From Hansfordia pulvinata (lineage: Eukaryota; Ascomycota; Sordariomycetes; Xylariales), in the NCBI GenBank assembly GCA_006538405.1, contig BJKQ01000013.1, positions 62,001-126,000 on the forward strand: DNA of 64,000 nucleotides. The letters are read 5' to 3'. The position numbers were made by a program, and so were the translations under genes. This document shows, piece after piece, positions 32,849 to 47,511 of this stretch. Positions within the stretch are counted from its first letter, which is position 1. The number at the start of each line of letters is the position of its first letter. Below the pieces are notes generated by a model. It worked only from the letters and a program-made list of their open reading frames with translations. It was not told where the DNA came from and did no database searches.

Positions 32849-35543
32849 TTACGCCTTCCTCCCAAACAGACTGGCCAGGGCGGTTGACAGGCGCCTCTTC
32901 TCCTTGTCTTTCCCAGCCACGACGCCGTTCTCATTCTTCGGCGGCTGCACGTCTGGGCCGGAGCCCTGCGAGTGCGCGGCCGGGCTCTGCTGGAGCGCCA
33001 CCTTGTCTACGTTGTCGTTGTCCGCCTTTTCGACGCTGCCCCCGTCGCAGCACGGCACCAGGACGCTGGCCTCGTTTTTGCCAACGGCCATGTCGAGCGC
33101 CGGGTTGCGCACAAAGAAGTCGGAGGGCTTGATTTGTAGCTGGTGGATCTCGACAGGCCTGCGGGGGAGTGGATTCGCGGTCAGCTTCGAGGTGTTGATA
33201 ATGGATGGTGGCAGCGGCGAAGACGGGGATAAGCGCCAGACGACTTGTGAAAGACCTCTGCGGAGGGGTGATAGGGTCAAGGGAAAAGCCAAAGAGATGG
33301 GCATCAGGAGGGGAAGGCTCGAGTGAAGGTAAGCGAGTATGGGTGAGAAGACTCTGTGTGGGGGGAAGGGTGTAACGAGGTGTTGGGAGAAAAGGGGGCG
33401 AAAGCACAACATCCAAGAGAGCACAAGAAGACTCACATGACGGGCCAGTCCTCGGTCCGCGGGTTGTGCGTCAGCCCAAAGACGCTCCAGACGACAGGGC
33501 TGCTCTCTCGCGGGCGGCTGTCGTCATCAACGTCGTCGCCGTTCTTCACCGCAGCGCCATCCCCGTCCTCACCCTCGCCGCCGCCACTACTACCACCATC
33601 ACCACCACCACCAAACCAGTCCCCCCGCTCGACCATGGCCTGCACGCCGCCGGCCTCGCTGACGCTCTGGTTGGTGAACTCGCCGGCGGCCCACAGCTCG
33701 CCGTCGCGGTGGCCCGTGACCCAGACGTGGTGCGTCGCGAACGCCGCCCGCCGCGCCTGCATGCTCCCGGGGCTCGCGAGCAGCAGCTGCGTGGGCGAAG
33801 GGGCGAACTTGTAGCCCGTGGGCCTGCCGCTGACGGGGTTCGTGCGCGCCCGGCTCTCGAGGCGCACGAGGCGGTTGGCCCGGGGCTCGGCGTCGGCGCT
33901 GCGCGCCCGCCGGACCTCGTCGCGCACGACCTCGTACGCATTGCCCATGGGGTTGCCGCCGCTGGACTCGTGGGAAGCGGCGGGGGGCAGAGCGCGCGAC
34001 TCCTCGAGGACGACGGCCGTGTCCCCGGCCGCCCACGAGTCGACGGCCGGGTCCATGCGGACGGCGAAGATGTGCTGGTGGTTCTGGGCCAGGACGCCCG
34101 GGCACACGACGTTGCCCCAGTCGGAGTGCTTGCCCGGGTCGATGGCGACGACGCTGACGATGCCGGTGGCCCGCGTCTCGACCGTGATGGCGCCGGCCGT
34201 GTCGAGCTTGAAGGCGAAGACGTACTCGTAGTTGGCGAGGGTCAGCACGAACTGGACGACGAGCTCGCGCAGGCGGGCGGTGACGGCGCGGCCGGTGCGG
34301 AAGTTGGTGTGCTTCCAGCCGAGCCCGGCGTCCTGCTCGTGCAGGCAGACGACGTGGCGCAGGGGCGCGGGCGAGCCGTCCGTGCCGCACGCCCACTCGT
34401 CGAAGTAGTGGACGGCGCCCAGGCAGTCGCAGCCCAGCTCGAGGTTGTTGGCGGCCCGGCCGGCGCCGCCATCGCCAAAGTCGAAGGCCTGCTTGCGGTG
34501 GAAGGGCGGCCGCGGGTCGGCGTAGGGCACCGTCATCTCGGAGAAGGACAGGCGCAGCATGACGGGCCGGCCCTGGAAGCAGACGTCGTGCAGCACAGCG
34601 CCCTCGCGCGGCGTGAAGGACACGCGGAACCGCCACCCCAGCCACTCGACCAGGTTGTCGGCGTGCACCGCGAACGACGCGCCCGCCGGCTGCACCACGT
34701 CGAGCGGCCGGAGCCCGGCCCGCGGCGCCCACCCCTCCACCAGCTCCGGCACGTACTCGGCGCCCGCCCGCGGCCCGTCGAACAACATCCGGCGCGGGCG
34801 CCCTCCCCCCTCCCCGCCTTCCCCGGGCTCCGGCCCCGGCCCCGGCCCCGGCTCCAGCGCGTCGTCCCCCTTGCCCCCCGTGGCCAGGCGGTCGACCCGC
34901 AGCAGCCGGCGCGTCCGCAGGTCCATGACGGGGATGATGGGCAGCGGGTACGCGTAGTGGTTCGAGTCCGGGTTGCCCGACGTCGTGTCGTGCGCGAACA
35001 CGAGCCCCTGCATGTACCGCGGCGCGCTGCCCTCCTCCTCCCGCTCCAGCCCGCCGTACGGCCACGGGTCGATGGCCACCGAGAAGCCTGCCGGCAGCTC
35101 GAACCCCGCCAGCGCCTCCTGGAACAGGGGCGACGCCACGCACGCGTCGTGGAACAGCGCAAACTCGTGCGGCGGGAACCCCGTCTGGCAGTGCGCCGGG
35201 AACTCCTTGGTGCTGGCGACCCGGCCGGTGCCCACGTCCACCACCGACTCGGCCAGCGTGTGCTTCTTGTCCTCGCCCCGGATCACGTCGTAGATGGCCT
35301 TGACCAGCCTCGGCAGCGGCGCTGGCGGATGCTCCGGGTCGCCCGCGTGCTCCGCGGCCAGGAACCTCGTGAGCTCGGCCCGCAGGGGCTCCTGCGCCTG
35401 TATGTCGCGGAACCAGAAGGCCACGCCGTGTCCGCCCTGCTCACCCACCACCGCGTCGCGGGCTCTGGTGATCTCGTCGGGCGAGATCGGGCGCAGGGGT
35501 GCGGCGGCAAGGGCGGAGAAGCCCCATTTGGCGTCTTGGTCAT
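32849..35543 (-). CDS. copper amine oxidase (primary-amine oxidase), one single-base break
   Basis: Oxidises primary amines to aldehydes, releasing ammonia and peroxide, using copper and topaquinone (TPQ). Exon 1 is 35543-33437 and exon 2 is 33158-32849, split by a 278-bp intron (GTGAGT...CCGCAG) inside the terminal copper-ligand region (GLTHNPRTEDWPVM|PVEIHQ). The TPQ tyrosine lies in LANYEY (about residue 439), the catalytic base Asp in AFDFGDGG (about 355) before NNLELGCDCLG, and the copper histidines are NHQHIF plus the late His. The open frame to 35451 has no ATG. The ATG at 35543 (MTKTPNGASPPLPPHP) joins the conserved LRPISPDEI segment if one base is added at the G4 run 35496-35499, giving 2418 bp, 805 residues. 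A TATA box lies 125 bp upstream. The C-terminus (GRKA) is not a standard peroxisomal signal, so location is unclear. Confidence 0.92.
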
Positions 35544-35666
35544 GATGCCGGCTGTCGATGTCGATGACTTGGATGGAAAGTACTGCGAGGCTTTCGACGA
35601 GTCAAACACATTCACTTGCACACTCGAGTTTCCCAGGCAGTGACCAGATGCGCAGAGGAACAACAA

Positions 35667-35676
35667 CCTTATATAT
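35667..35676 (-). promoter_or_regulatory. TATA box of the amine oxidase gene
   Basis: ATATATAAGG on the minus strand, about 125 bp upstream of the ATG at 35543. This supports that ATG as the true start. Confidence 0.7.
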
Positions 35677-36620
35677 CTAGCGAGGGCCCTGCATTTCCCG
35701 GGGATAGTACTCTTGCCACTCCAGGCATCGTCCTGATATCGCACGCAGCCGACCAGGGTCCGGGGCCCGTCGGTTCACGCAGAATCGTGCCCCACGTACA
35801 GGGCGCGACCATCACAGCCGACAAGCACAGCCGATTGGGCGCTCCAGAGTCAAATCGGCAGCGACGCCAGGACCGGCGCGGGGGCCGGGGGAAGCCACTG
35901 TTTCCTAACCTAAGGGTAACGGGAGAGAGTGGTGTGAGATGGCTTGGCCACCCCAAGGCACCAGGACATGGCGCCCATCCGGATCCGGGAGGTCCTGCCG
36001 AGTACCTTGGACTGCCGGGGTGGCAACCCGAACCCATGTCGTTCGTGTCTATCCCCGCGCCACACCCTGGTGGCCCGGCTTCGTCTAGAGCTGGCCCTGC
36101 GGCTAAAGCACCCGTATGCCAGTTAGAACGGCTCTAGGCATGGTCAAGATACGATCTTCGATCCTCTTCTCGACCTGGTCCCTCAATGGAGGCGGACAGA
36201 AAAACGCGGAGGATATATGCTCAACTCACCTGTTTACCTGCTGTCCTATCCAAAACACCATCTCCGGTTCTGGGACTTGAGCACGGTCTTATCACTCGCG
36301 CGGCTTCTCTCTTGTGACAACAACAGTTTGTCTTAGCTCGTGGGCAGGTCACGTTGAGCATCGTCAAGGTGTCAAGACAAGCCCTCGGGGGCTGTGCGGG
36401 AAAGAAGCGCTGCCATGCCATAGTGGCGGCTTTCGATCGAGTCACGAGATGGCTACGAGACGTGATCTGTTAAAGGTTTCAAAAACAAGTGAGACATTGC
36501 ATACACGCCAGCCTTTGGCTAGAAATCGTTCGTCGAGATATGACGCACAAGACGAACTTATAACAAATAGAAAAAATTACGAGACGGAAAGTGGTCGAGT
36601 CGAGTGCAAATTTGCAAAAA
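35677..36620. other. intergenic region
   Basis: About 940 bp between the amine oxidase promoter and tRNA-Gly. Nothing recognisable; the part near 36480-36600 is AT-rich, as is common beside tRNA genes. Confidence 0.55.
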
Positions 36621-36691
36621 TGCATCAGCCGCGAATCGAACGCGGGGCCCATCGATGGCAACGATGGATTTTACCACTAAACCACTGATGC
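36621..36691 (-). tRNA. tRNA-Gly (anticodon GCC)
   Basis: On the minus strand GCATCAG pairs with CTGATGC to give a 7-bp acceptor stem, followed by discriminator A. The A-box region is TGGTTTAGTGGTAAAAT; the anticodon stem CATCG/CGATG carries loop TTGCCAT (anticodon GCC). The T arm CGCGTTCGATTCGCG has the B box GTTCGATTC. 71 nt, no intron, no encoded CCA. Confidence 0.97.
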
Positions 36692-37080
36692 TGTCTTTAA
36701 TGGATCACGAGATGAAACATCGTGTCGTAACACTGCCCATATGTAAGGTCTGGTTCTGGTCGCCAGATGCGTTTCCCAGTAAGTCTATGTGTCAATATTC
36801 TGGTAGCTTTTCCCGCAGCCGTAGCCACATGGTTATATCTAAAGAACAAATAGCAAGGAAATTCACGGCAAGGGCGCCGTTGCGAACCATCCAAACGAGT
36901 CTCGAGCAGAACTCCTAAACGCCCCAGCCCCCAGATTTCCAGCGTGCTCTAATTTGTACAGGTGGCCGTCACACCTGTATGAAGCCCGCCGAGCGCCAGT
37001 CATGCCCACAACGCTTGTGCTTCTGTGCTGCCCTTTCTGCCCGATTTATGTACAAGAAAACGGTGTGACGCAGGGACAGT
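36692..37080. other. intergenic region
   Basis: About 390 bp upstream of the tRNA and downstream of the beta-glucosidase stop. No gene seen. Confidence 0.55.
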
Positions 37081-40000
37081 TCATCCCCATGTTTGCGTCG
37101 CCGTCAGATTCCTCGAGCTCTCGCCCACCGAAAAGGTGTATTCGCCGCTCGTAGGCATGACCCAGTTCTGTTGCTCGACGCTCCAGTAACTCAGATCACG
37201 CCTCGTGAGATCAAAACTGACCGTCTTCTTTTCGCCCGTCTCCAGCATCACCTTGTCGAACCCGCGAAGAGCCCGCACTGGGAATTCGAGAGACCCCACA
37301 GACGGCATCGACACGTACAGCTGCGCCACGACCTGCCCGGGCACCTGGCCCGTGTTCTTCACGTCCACCGTCACAGTCAATTGTGTTTCCCACAGATCCG
37401 GGTTGCCGCCCTCGCCTCCGCCAGCCTGGGACGGCTCCTGCACCGTGTCATACCCGTCAGGGTAGGGGTAAGGGTCCGAGATGATGGCATCGTCCGTGCT
37501 GATGTACGGGTAGATGTATTTTTCAATCTTCTCCATCTCTGCCGGGAAAAGCGACTCCTCCCATGGCGGTATTTCGGTGCTGTACTCTGGAGGCGGAGCA
37601 AAGTCACTTGGTCGAGCCAGCGGCAGTGGCGTCCTGGCCTTCTTAGTGCCCTGAACGACGCAGTTGCTGAACCTGAACGTGGTGTAGCTGAGCCCAAAGC
37701 CGAATTCGAAGCGGGGTTCGATGTCGTACTTGTCGTAGTGTCGGTAGTCGATGAAGACGCCCTCGTCAAAGTCCTGCTGGGGCACAACGCCGTTGGGCAG
37801 ATACATGACCTGGCCCCCGGGGCCATAATCCTTGAGGCTTTTGCCGATGGTCCAGGGTAGCTTACCGCTGGGGTTAACCTCACCCCAGATGACATCCGCC
37901 AGGGCGTGGCCGCTTTCCTGACCAGGCAAATTGGCAAGAATGACTGCCTTGACGTTCGGGAGATCGATCCAGCTCTCCATGTCGATAGGTCCAACGTTGT
38001 GAATGACCACCAGGACGTCGCCGTCGCCGCCGTGGCAGCCCTTAGCTACGTCGACAATCAAATCATCGCCGCCTTTCTGCAGTTTGAGGTTGGGACGGTC
38101 GCCGGCGACCTTGTTCCACTTGATGAAGCCCTCGCCTGAATCCGAGTTGGCGAACACGATGCAGATATCTGCCTGCTTGAGGATGGACGCCTGTTTCTTG
38201 GAGGGCAGGTCGTTAGTCAACGACTTGGAAACGTTGATGGCAGACGACCCAGCCCAGCCTTCCAAGAGCCCGTCAATCGGCGGCACGAGGTAAGGAAAGT
38301 CGACGGCGCCGGAGCCCCACCCCTCAGCGAGGGTGCCTTGGTTGCAACCCGCATCTGCGCACGCATTGGGGCCCTCTCCTGGGCCTGCATCTTCGCCAAA
38401 AATCGCGATTTGCCAAGGCGGCAATTGCTTCCGCTTGCCGCCCGGGCCAACTTTGCCGTCGCGCGTGATAGGCAGAAGCCCTTCGTTCTTCAGGAGCACC
38501 GTGCCCTCGGCGGCGATTTGTCGGGCAATACCGGCATGGTCCTCTGTAACGTTGAGGAAGTGGTTGACCTTGGTCAAGTTTTGCTTAGTGGGGGATCCAT
38601 GGTAGGGTACATCATGTTCATCGTAGGTCCATGAACTGAAATTGGGTCCCTCGCGATTGAACTTGGACTCGTCGTCCTGCCCCAGCTTGTACCAGGCAGC
38701 CACGACACGGGTCACCATGTCGTTGAGCCTGTCCAGTGGGACTGAGCCGTTGAGGACTGACCTCGTCAGCTCGTGGCCCCAGAAAGGCTTGCCGTCGGCC
38801 CAGAATCGGCCGTCGCCAGGCATCGACATGTCGAGACCAGCGAGGGCGCTGGAGACGCCACTACGCTGGGCCAGCCAGTCGCTCATGACGAAGCCCTGGA
38901 AGCCGAGCTCGTCACGCAACAAGCCGTTGAGCAGCTTGGAGTTGCCGCACGCGTACGAGCTGTTGACCATGTTGTAGCTGCACATGACGCTGGCCACGCC
39001 GGCCTTGACGGCATCGGCAAAAGGCCACAAGTACAGCTCGTGCATTGTGCGATCATCCACGTTGCTGCTCATCGCGTTGGGCAAGCCCCACTGTACACCA
39101 GATTAGCGATCGGGTTACGCAAAGTCGGTGTCGCAAACACAGAATTCACATACCTCCCAGGCCTGCCGGAAATGTTCCTGCTCATTGGCAACCAAGTGTT
39201 TGATCGTTGCCATAACGCCCTCATCCTGGATGCCGCGCACTGATTGGGAAGCGGCGACACCCTGCAGGTACGGATCGCTGCCGAACCCCTCCCAGTTGCG
39301 GCCGCCCGCGGGGTTGCGACCCAAAGGGCCGACGCAAGGCCCGAGAACTACATTGAGTCCCTTCCCCCGAGCCTCCTTGCCGTGCGCATTGCCCCACTGA
39401 TACATGAGATCACGGTTCCAGGTGGCGCCGACAGTAACGCCGGCGGGAAAGGCTGTCGAGTAGTCGGCGAAGCGATTGCCTAGGGGGCCGTCTTGCAAGG
39501 CAAGAGCAGGAAAGCCGACGTTGACAGCAGGGCCCGTGTTGCCGACGGCCAAGCCCATGGACCACCCTGTGCCGGTGGTGATATTGACCTTCTCTGCCAG
39601 AGCCATCCTGGAGACCATCTCGCTGGCCTTGCGGTAGCTGTCGGCCCAGGGCTCGAGGGTGCCACCCCTTGGCGTAGGATACCACGGGGGTGACAGGCCG
39701 GAGGGCGGAGAGGTGTAGTTTCTGTAGGCGAAGAAGCTGGCTGAGATGACAACAAGCCAGACTATGGCGAAAAGACCGAGGCATGTGAGGATGCATTTGG
39801 CGGAGCGGCCATTGAAGCAGCAACAGGGCTGGCAGGCCCAGCGAGCGCGGGGCTGGGTATGAAAGGTGCGGCCGGCGGGCTTGGATGAGCCAGTCAAAGG
39901 GACGGACTGGCCGAGAAACTCGGTGGCTTCGAGGTCGAGGTCGGAATCGTCGTCGGAATCTTCGGAGTCGTCGCGAGTGGCATATCGGCGCGTGCGGCGG

Positions 40001-40086
40001 GACAAGCCGGCATCGTAATCGTCGGGTATGGGGCTGGCGGCGCCCCTACGGTCGAGCAGGCCGTAGGCCTCGGAGCCCGGACTCAT
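37081..40086 (-). CDS. membrane-anchored GH3 beta-glucosidase (bglE-like)
   Basis: Hydrolyses terminal beta-linked glucose from cello- or other beta-glucosides. Exons 40086-39154 and 39090-37081 join in phase 0 across a 63-bp intron (GTATGT...TACAG), restoring EQEHFRQAWEWGLPNAMSSN; 980 residues. It starts at MSPGSEAYG, the only ATG in the frame. The acidic cytosolic N-terminus (residues 40-55 rich in Asp/Glu/Ser) is followed by one membrane segment at about 98-121 (CLGLFAIVWLVVISASFFAY), giving a type II protein with its catalytic part outside. The GH3 nucleophile is Asp at about 382 in GFVMSDW; the second alpha/beta domain and a C-terminal fibronectin-III-like domain (TVTVDVKNTGQVPGQVVAQL) follow. 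The layout matches Aspergillus BglE-type enzymes, not secreted ones. Role in glucan or cellobiose use at the cell surface is inferred. Confidence 0.94.
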
Positions 40087-42684
40087 GGTCGGGTGATTGG
40101 CGGCGGTCGCAATGGCGACGGGAACATTACACTTGCGGGATCGCAGAAAGGAAACGAGGCGCGCAGCGATCACTTGGCGCCGTGTGGGTAATCAAAGGCT
40201 GGACGTTACGGCGGCACTCGGGCGGATCGCGCAGACGCCGAGCTGGGCCGATTCGAGGTGAGACAGATGACGAATGGGCAGAACAAGGGAAAGAATGAAC
40301 GAAAGTGAAGTAGCGCTGGTCGGGAAGATGGATTAAAGCCTGAGAGGGAACGAGGAGTGGGAGAAGAATTGGGCGGGCAGTCGAGAGAGAAAGTGAGTGA
40401 GACGAGGAGGACTGGTATCGCGACTGGTTCAGCAGGTGTAGTGTATGCAGGTACAGGCTGGGCGCATGCAGGTAATAGGGCGGACTTAGTTACGCGTAGA
40501 CGACGACAAGGGGGCAGACGGCTGTTGGTGCTGCTTAGGAGGGTGGGGGGTGGTCTGCCGGGGTTACGAGGGGCGGCGGACGTGCGACGACGGGCGCGAA
40601 GGAGTGAGCGGCAGTCGGTGGTACGCAGGGACAGGACCCAGCACGCCTGGTCGAGCGTATCGAGGTAGCAGATGGGCGGCAATCGTGGATACGAGAGGCC
40701 TGGCGGTAGAGGTGAGAGGGACAGGCGACGGGCGATACGACGGGCAGAGGCGTGAGAGGCACTAGAGGCAAAGACCCAAGGGGCGCGGTGGGTGGGTTGG
40801 GTGGGTTTGTGCTGTGGCTCTGACGTCGTTGGTAGGATGGGCAGGCGCCGATCTTTACAGCTTGGGATTCCTCATTACGGGCACTAACCGAGCTTTAAAC
40901 CTGGATGGGAAACCCGCGATTCGGACTTGGTAAGACAGGCGCCCATCGAGGTCGGCAGGGAACCTACATGTACCGAGAAGGTGTCCCGAGCATGTCGCTG
41001 CTTGTGAATGGACTCGGAAGGGGGGAAGGGGGCGATTCCCGTCGTCGTGGTCGTTGATGTCTATTCGCATCTTGTTGTCGCACATCGCATCGTCCCGTGA
41101 AGCACCGTGGCGCGCCGAAGTGGCGCCCCCTGAGCAGGTGGTGAGGTGGGAGGGACCGGCGCCGGGGACATCCATGGCATGGGCGAGGTGGCGGCCTAAG
41201 CCGGATCGGGGGAGGCGAGCGTGAAAAGATCTGGAGCCTGAAACGTTGAGCAAAGTCTATTGGCCGGACTGCCGGGGCAGAGGACGGGTGTCGGGATGGA
41301 GTGAGAGACAGGAAGGGTTCGCTCAAAGGTGACACTGAGGTGATTCTATCGCCGAGTGCTCGCATTCGTAGGTACGCTCATCGAATTCTGCAGCGATGAA
41401 ACTGAACCAAAGACCATCCGTCGAGAATTTGGCAACTCCCGTGTCAGTCACGCCAAGACTCTCCTTCCCGTTGCTTGGCGTCTGCGGCACCCAGCGGCAG
41501 GGCTCTCGGCGGGGTGTATTTTTGTTTAGGGGGGCCTGCCAGGGCCTTTAGGGCCTTGGCGACGTGGCCTGACAGGCGGGGCTTCCACGAGCTCCAGCCT
41601 CTACCCAAGGTACGCCCTAACAGAGTGCCTGGTAGGTACTCCAGCATCATCCGGATGGATGTTAGGTGTCGTACATGTAGCTGATTGATTAGGCCGTCTG
41701 CCGTCGTGACTGAACATAACGGTGCCGCGGTCTCTCGTAGTGTCTCGAGGGGTTGTATGCACACACAGTCTTTCCATATTGGCCTCGATCTGTGCAGCCT
41801 CTGCCCGATTCCCGTGGCCGTACCCATCAGGGAAGTGGACGAACGTCCGGCTCTGCATGTACTCGTACCGCCGTGCTGTACATTCCACTCCATCACCCGT
41901 GTGTCGGCGGACCAGAGAGTGGAGTGCACCCGTGCTGTGGACGTCCAGTCCCCCTGCAGAAACGTCCCCACTCGCCCAAGAGAGAATGGATACTCGCCTA
42001 AGAACATCCATGGATGACCCACATGGAAGTCAGCACAGCCACGCTCTAATATCCAGCGCGACAGACGCTGGACCAGCAGCTATGGATGACTTGGAAGCAC
42101 GTGGGGGGCCTCCAGCTGGTCGTCGCTACGAGTATCCGTGCAGTCGCTCCCCGAGAGCGCCGAGTTCCAATGATCCGGGAGACTCACCGACCTCCTCCCC
42201 TCGAGTCTTCCCCACAACGAATGGGATTCACCACGGCCAGCACCGACCGGCGCCTTGATCCGCGGTCTCCGTCTTCCCGCGCCCGCAGCCCGAGAGCCCC
42301 GGGCCCCGTCATCTCGTCAGACCTCGCGGCCCCATCTCGGGCGCCTGCTGCCTGCTTCATGCTCCACGCGTCAGGAGCGCCGAGTATGACAGGCACACAG
42401 GCCATGGCATCCTCTCGTGGGCCATAAGCCCATACGGGTACATGTCTCTGCCATGCGAGTAGCTCAACAACCTTGCACGCCGCGACGACGCGCGCGAGGC
42501 TCGAGGGAGGCAAGCAAACCACGAAACTGGCACCGGACGCCCTCGTCGTGTCCATGTCCACCCGCCGCTCGTCACCCCCCGTACAACTACCTACCAGCAT
42601 ATCAGAACATGGCTCACCCAGCTCGAGAGCGGACAGGGACCAAGGGCATACCATGCTTGGCGACGATGATTGAAGACGCTCGGA
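40087..42684. other. intergenic region
   Basis: About 2.6 kb: beta-glucosidase promoter, then DNA with no gene I can support. Contains TACTCGTA at 41860 and TACGAGTA at 42127, and TACATGTA at 40965 and 41672. ORFs are short shadows. Confidence 0.55.
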
Positions 42685-43997
42685 TTAGACTGCGCTCTGA
42701 CTGCCCTCCCGCTCCCCAACCCACCCTGTCGGGTCCAGCCCACGGTGAAACACCCCCTCGGCCAACATGGCCTCGGCCGCCCCGGCTCCGATGAACCTCC
42801 ACACCCCCGCCGTCCGCTCTGCCTCCAGCGACGCCGCCCCCCGGTCCGGGATGATTTGCGACAGCAACGCAAATTCCTGGCTGCTGCCGCTGACCCGCCC
42901 GCCCCATCCCCGTTGACAAAGAAGAGCGTCGGCCACTGTGCTCCGGCATCCGACTCGGCCGTCCGCAGCTCTCTCTGTCCCTCTTCCAACTCGCGCTTCG
43001 CCTCGGCCACCCCGCGCATGTCGCCTGACCGGATGCCCTCCACCACCTCCCGCCACGCCCGCCGTGACTCCCACGGGCTCTGCTTCTCTACCGCCCGCGT
43101 TCGCAGCTCGGAACACGGCACCTCATCTACCGTGAACCGGTCCACCACCTGTCCGTTCTGTGCGTCTTTTATCTCTAGCCGCCCGTTCCATTGACCCTCG
43201 ACCCGCCACACCTCGCGACCTCCATCCCGCGTGTTCGTCACCACCGCTCGCACGCGATTCCGTGCCCCCATCGCGCCCAACGCTCTGCTCCCCTCGAACG
43301 TGATGGTCGACAGGTAGCCGGAGCTCGAGGCAATGTAACATGTCCCACACAGCTCGGGATACGGGCTGCCCGTGGCGATGCCGCGTATGGGGATTGTCAG
43401 CGTCGGCAGCGTCATCAGGTGGCTCTCGGCGTGGCGTTCGTCTCGGATGATGGCGTGCCCAATCTGCCGTACCCGCACGCCGCTCGCGGGGCTGAAGCTG
43501 GTTTCCTGTGCCACGTACCCAGACGACGACATGCCGTGGGCCCGGTTGTACAGGCAGCACGCCGTCACCGGCGGGTGATGCGACACCTGCTCGCTGATAA
43601 GCTGCGTCACCGCGCTGTTGGTGTTGCCGTCGTCGTTGTCGCTGGTGCCGCCATCTCCCTCCGCTTCCACTGTTGCCAAGAACAGCTCGCCCAGGAACGC
43701 GTTGAGCGGCTTTTTTGCCCCTCCGTCCGACTCAGCCGTCGCTGCTGCGTACGCCTGCCTCTTCTGGCTGCACAGGAAGTTCTTGAGGACCAGCAGCGCG
43801 CGCCGCGCCGGGTCTTCCTCGCGAGCGGGCTGCAAGAATAGCTCGTGCCGCTCCGCCCACGTCGCCGGCATCTCCGTCACCGAACGCGGCGACAGCACGA
43901 ACGGCGGCGCCGTCACATTGGACAGGTCGCCCTTCACCGTGGAGAGGTACCCTAGAAAGTCTCGCAATTGCGACAGGTTCGACTGTGACTTGGTCAT
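42685..43997 (-). CDS. oxysterol-binding protein (OSBP/Osh family), one single-base break
   Basis: Lipid-transfer protein that moves sterol or PI4P between membranes. It has the ORD domain alone, like yeast Osh4/Kes1 (about 434 residues). The family fingerprint EQVSHHPP is at residues 136-143, preceded by KKPLNAFLGELF and followed by ITFEGS-type and WNGRLEIKD-type strands. The frame from ATG 43997 is continuous to about 42905, where it leaves the family pattern inside LFFVNGDGAG. The correct continuation (RVSGSSQEFALLSQII, then the tail GWVGEREGSQSAV and stop at 42685) is in the next frame. One added base within 42894-42905 (a run of C triplets on the plus strand) joins them to give 1314 bp, 437 residues, the expected size. 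No intron. A TATA box lies about 228 bp upstream. Confidence 0.92.
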
Positions 43998-45686
43998 GGC
44001 AAGGGGGGTCGAAGCGGTGCGGGATCGGATGGTCGGATGCGGGTGGTGGGTCGCAGAGGCGGCCTTTCTGTCCGTTCCGATTGGAATGCTGTTGGAACTG
44101 GGTCGCAGGGCGGATTCGGGTGATCAGCTCGAAATCGGGGGCCGGGTCGCGCGAGCTGTGTTCGCGATGCATTGGCAGAGCCAGACGAGCGCCAGTACCC
44201 CGCCACATGGCGCGGCGCGACTCTTTATACCAACAAGCGCACGGCTGTGCGTGCCGCGCTGGCGGCGCCTGGGGTATCGATCGCACATGTCGCCGGGTGC
44301 GCGCTGCAAGGTCATGTACTCGTAGGCAGAGGTTAGCGGGCGTCACCGGCTGGTCTTAGTCTGCTTGGCCACGATTGTGGCCGCTCCGCCTTGTCCTGGC
44401 GCGGCGGCTTCTGCTGACGAGGCGTGCGAGGCGTAGCCCTGCTCTGTTCGTGCGTGCGCGTGCAGGTTCCGCGTGTGAGTGATGACGTTATTAACGGCTC
44501 GCCCCACGCGCAGCACAGTCGCTTCGGAGCTGGAGTGGAGTGGAGCGGAGCGAGACTCCGGTCTCGTCTCACACGGAACCGATCCAGTTTTACACAACGG
44601 GAGACTCGCAGCGATGAGAGACACGCGATGCTCGGCACCTCAGCTTTCAACGTCAATTGCCTGTGATGCGCACGTTAAATGTAGTTCAGTCCTTCACAAG
44701 GAGCTTAAGGGGTGCGATATCGTTCGTCGACAAAGCAGGTACTCGTTTCGAGCCCCAGAACCTGACACTTGAGTGTGCACACAGTCGGGTCGATTCAACT
44801 ATAGGGACAATCGAGACGAAGCCTTAGTCCAGTCAACGATGCCAGCCATCTTCGTGCACAGTCTTGCTCGATCACAGGTACCAGCCATGCTGCCCATTAA
44901 CCCTGACGCTGCTACCCCTCCGTCCTATCGCGGCCCACGAGCATATGGAAACTGTAGGGAGTCTCCCCTGGCATGGCTGTGGCCACTTCGACTCAACTAC
45001 ATTTAAGTATCGCGATACATTCAGTGTCTTTACGGGGTCTGGTTGTTCGGACGTTTTCCACGTATCTCCCTGGTCCGGGAGGCGCCAAATGAAGGAATGC
45101 AGAAAGAAAGATTGAATAGGCGCAATGCGTCGAGCTCGCACGCATCTGTGCGCCCAAGGCGCCATATAGGCTAGTTTACCTGTGTTACTCGCGATGTGCT
45201 AGCACGTCCCAGTGACCGCCTCGCCTCGCCTTGCACTCGCTCCGTTCTCGATCCCGACTATGTCGAGGGTGCGTATGCATTCGCGTGAGGCCGTTCAAGC
45301 CGAGAATAGGGTGCACGACGCGAGGAAGGAGGAGTACCTTGTCAGGAGAGATGGGGAAATAATGTCTCTCACCTGAGTGCGAGCCCCCAAGTCGCTCAAA
45401 CACAGTCACGCACGAAATCGAGTAAAAGCTAGATAACCAAAGCACCGAGATGTCACAGGGAGTTCGTTTTGATGAATCTGAGCTTGTTTTGACAGACCCG
45501 GTTTGCCATGCCATGCGAAAGCTTCGTTTCAGTCGCATGCTCTCTCAAAGCTCGCCCTTTTTATAATTTGGTTTATTGTGCGTGAGCATATCTATCGAGT
45601 CTTCTGACGAGTCGCTGGGCAGGTGTCTAGGCTGAGATGAGACGCCATTATCGAATGCCGGACACCGGCTTCAGTTTCTCCATGGC
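43998..45686. other. intergenic region
   Basis: About 1.7 kb: OSBP promoter, one TACTCGTA (44317), and the 3' region of the thioesterase gene. No gene seen. Confidence 0.55.
44224..44229 (-). promoter_or_regulatory. TATA box of the OSBP gene
   Basis: TATAAA on the minus strand within GTATAAAGAG, about 228 bp upstream of the ATG at 43997. Confidence 0.55.

Positions 45687-47511
<1,825 letters not shown>

Noticed and set aside
33466..35643. 725-codon plus-strand ORF
   Set aside because: Antisense shadow of the copper amine oxidase, caused by its high third-position GC; no domain pattern.
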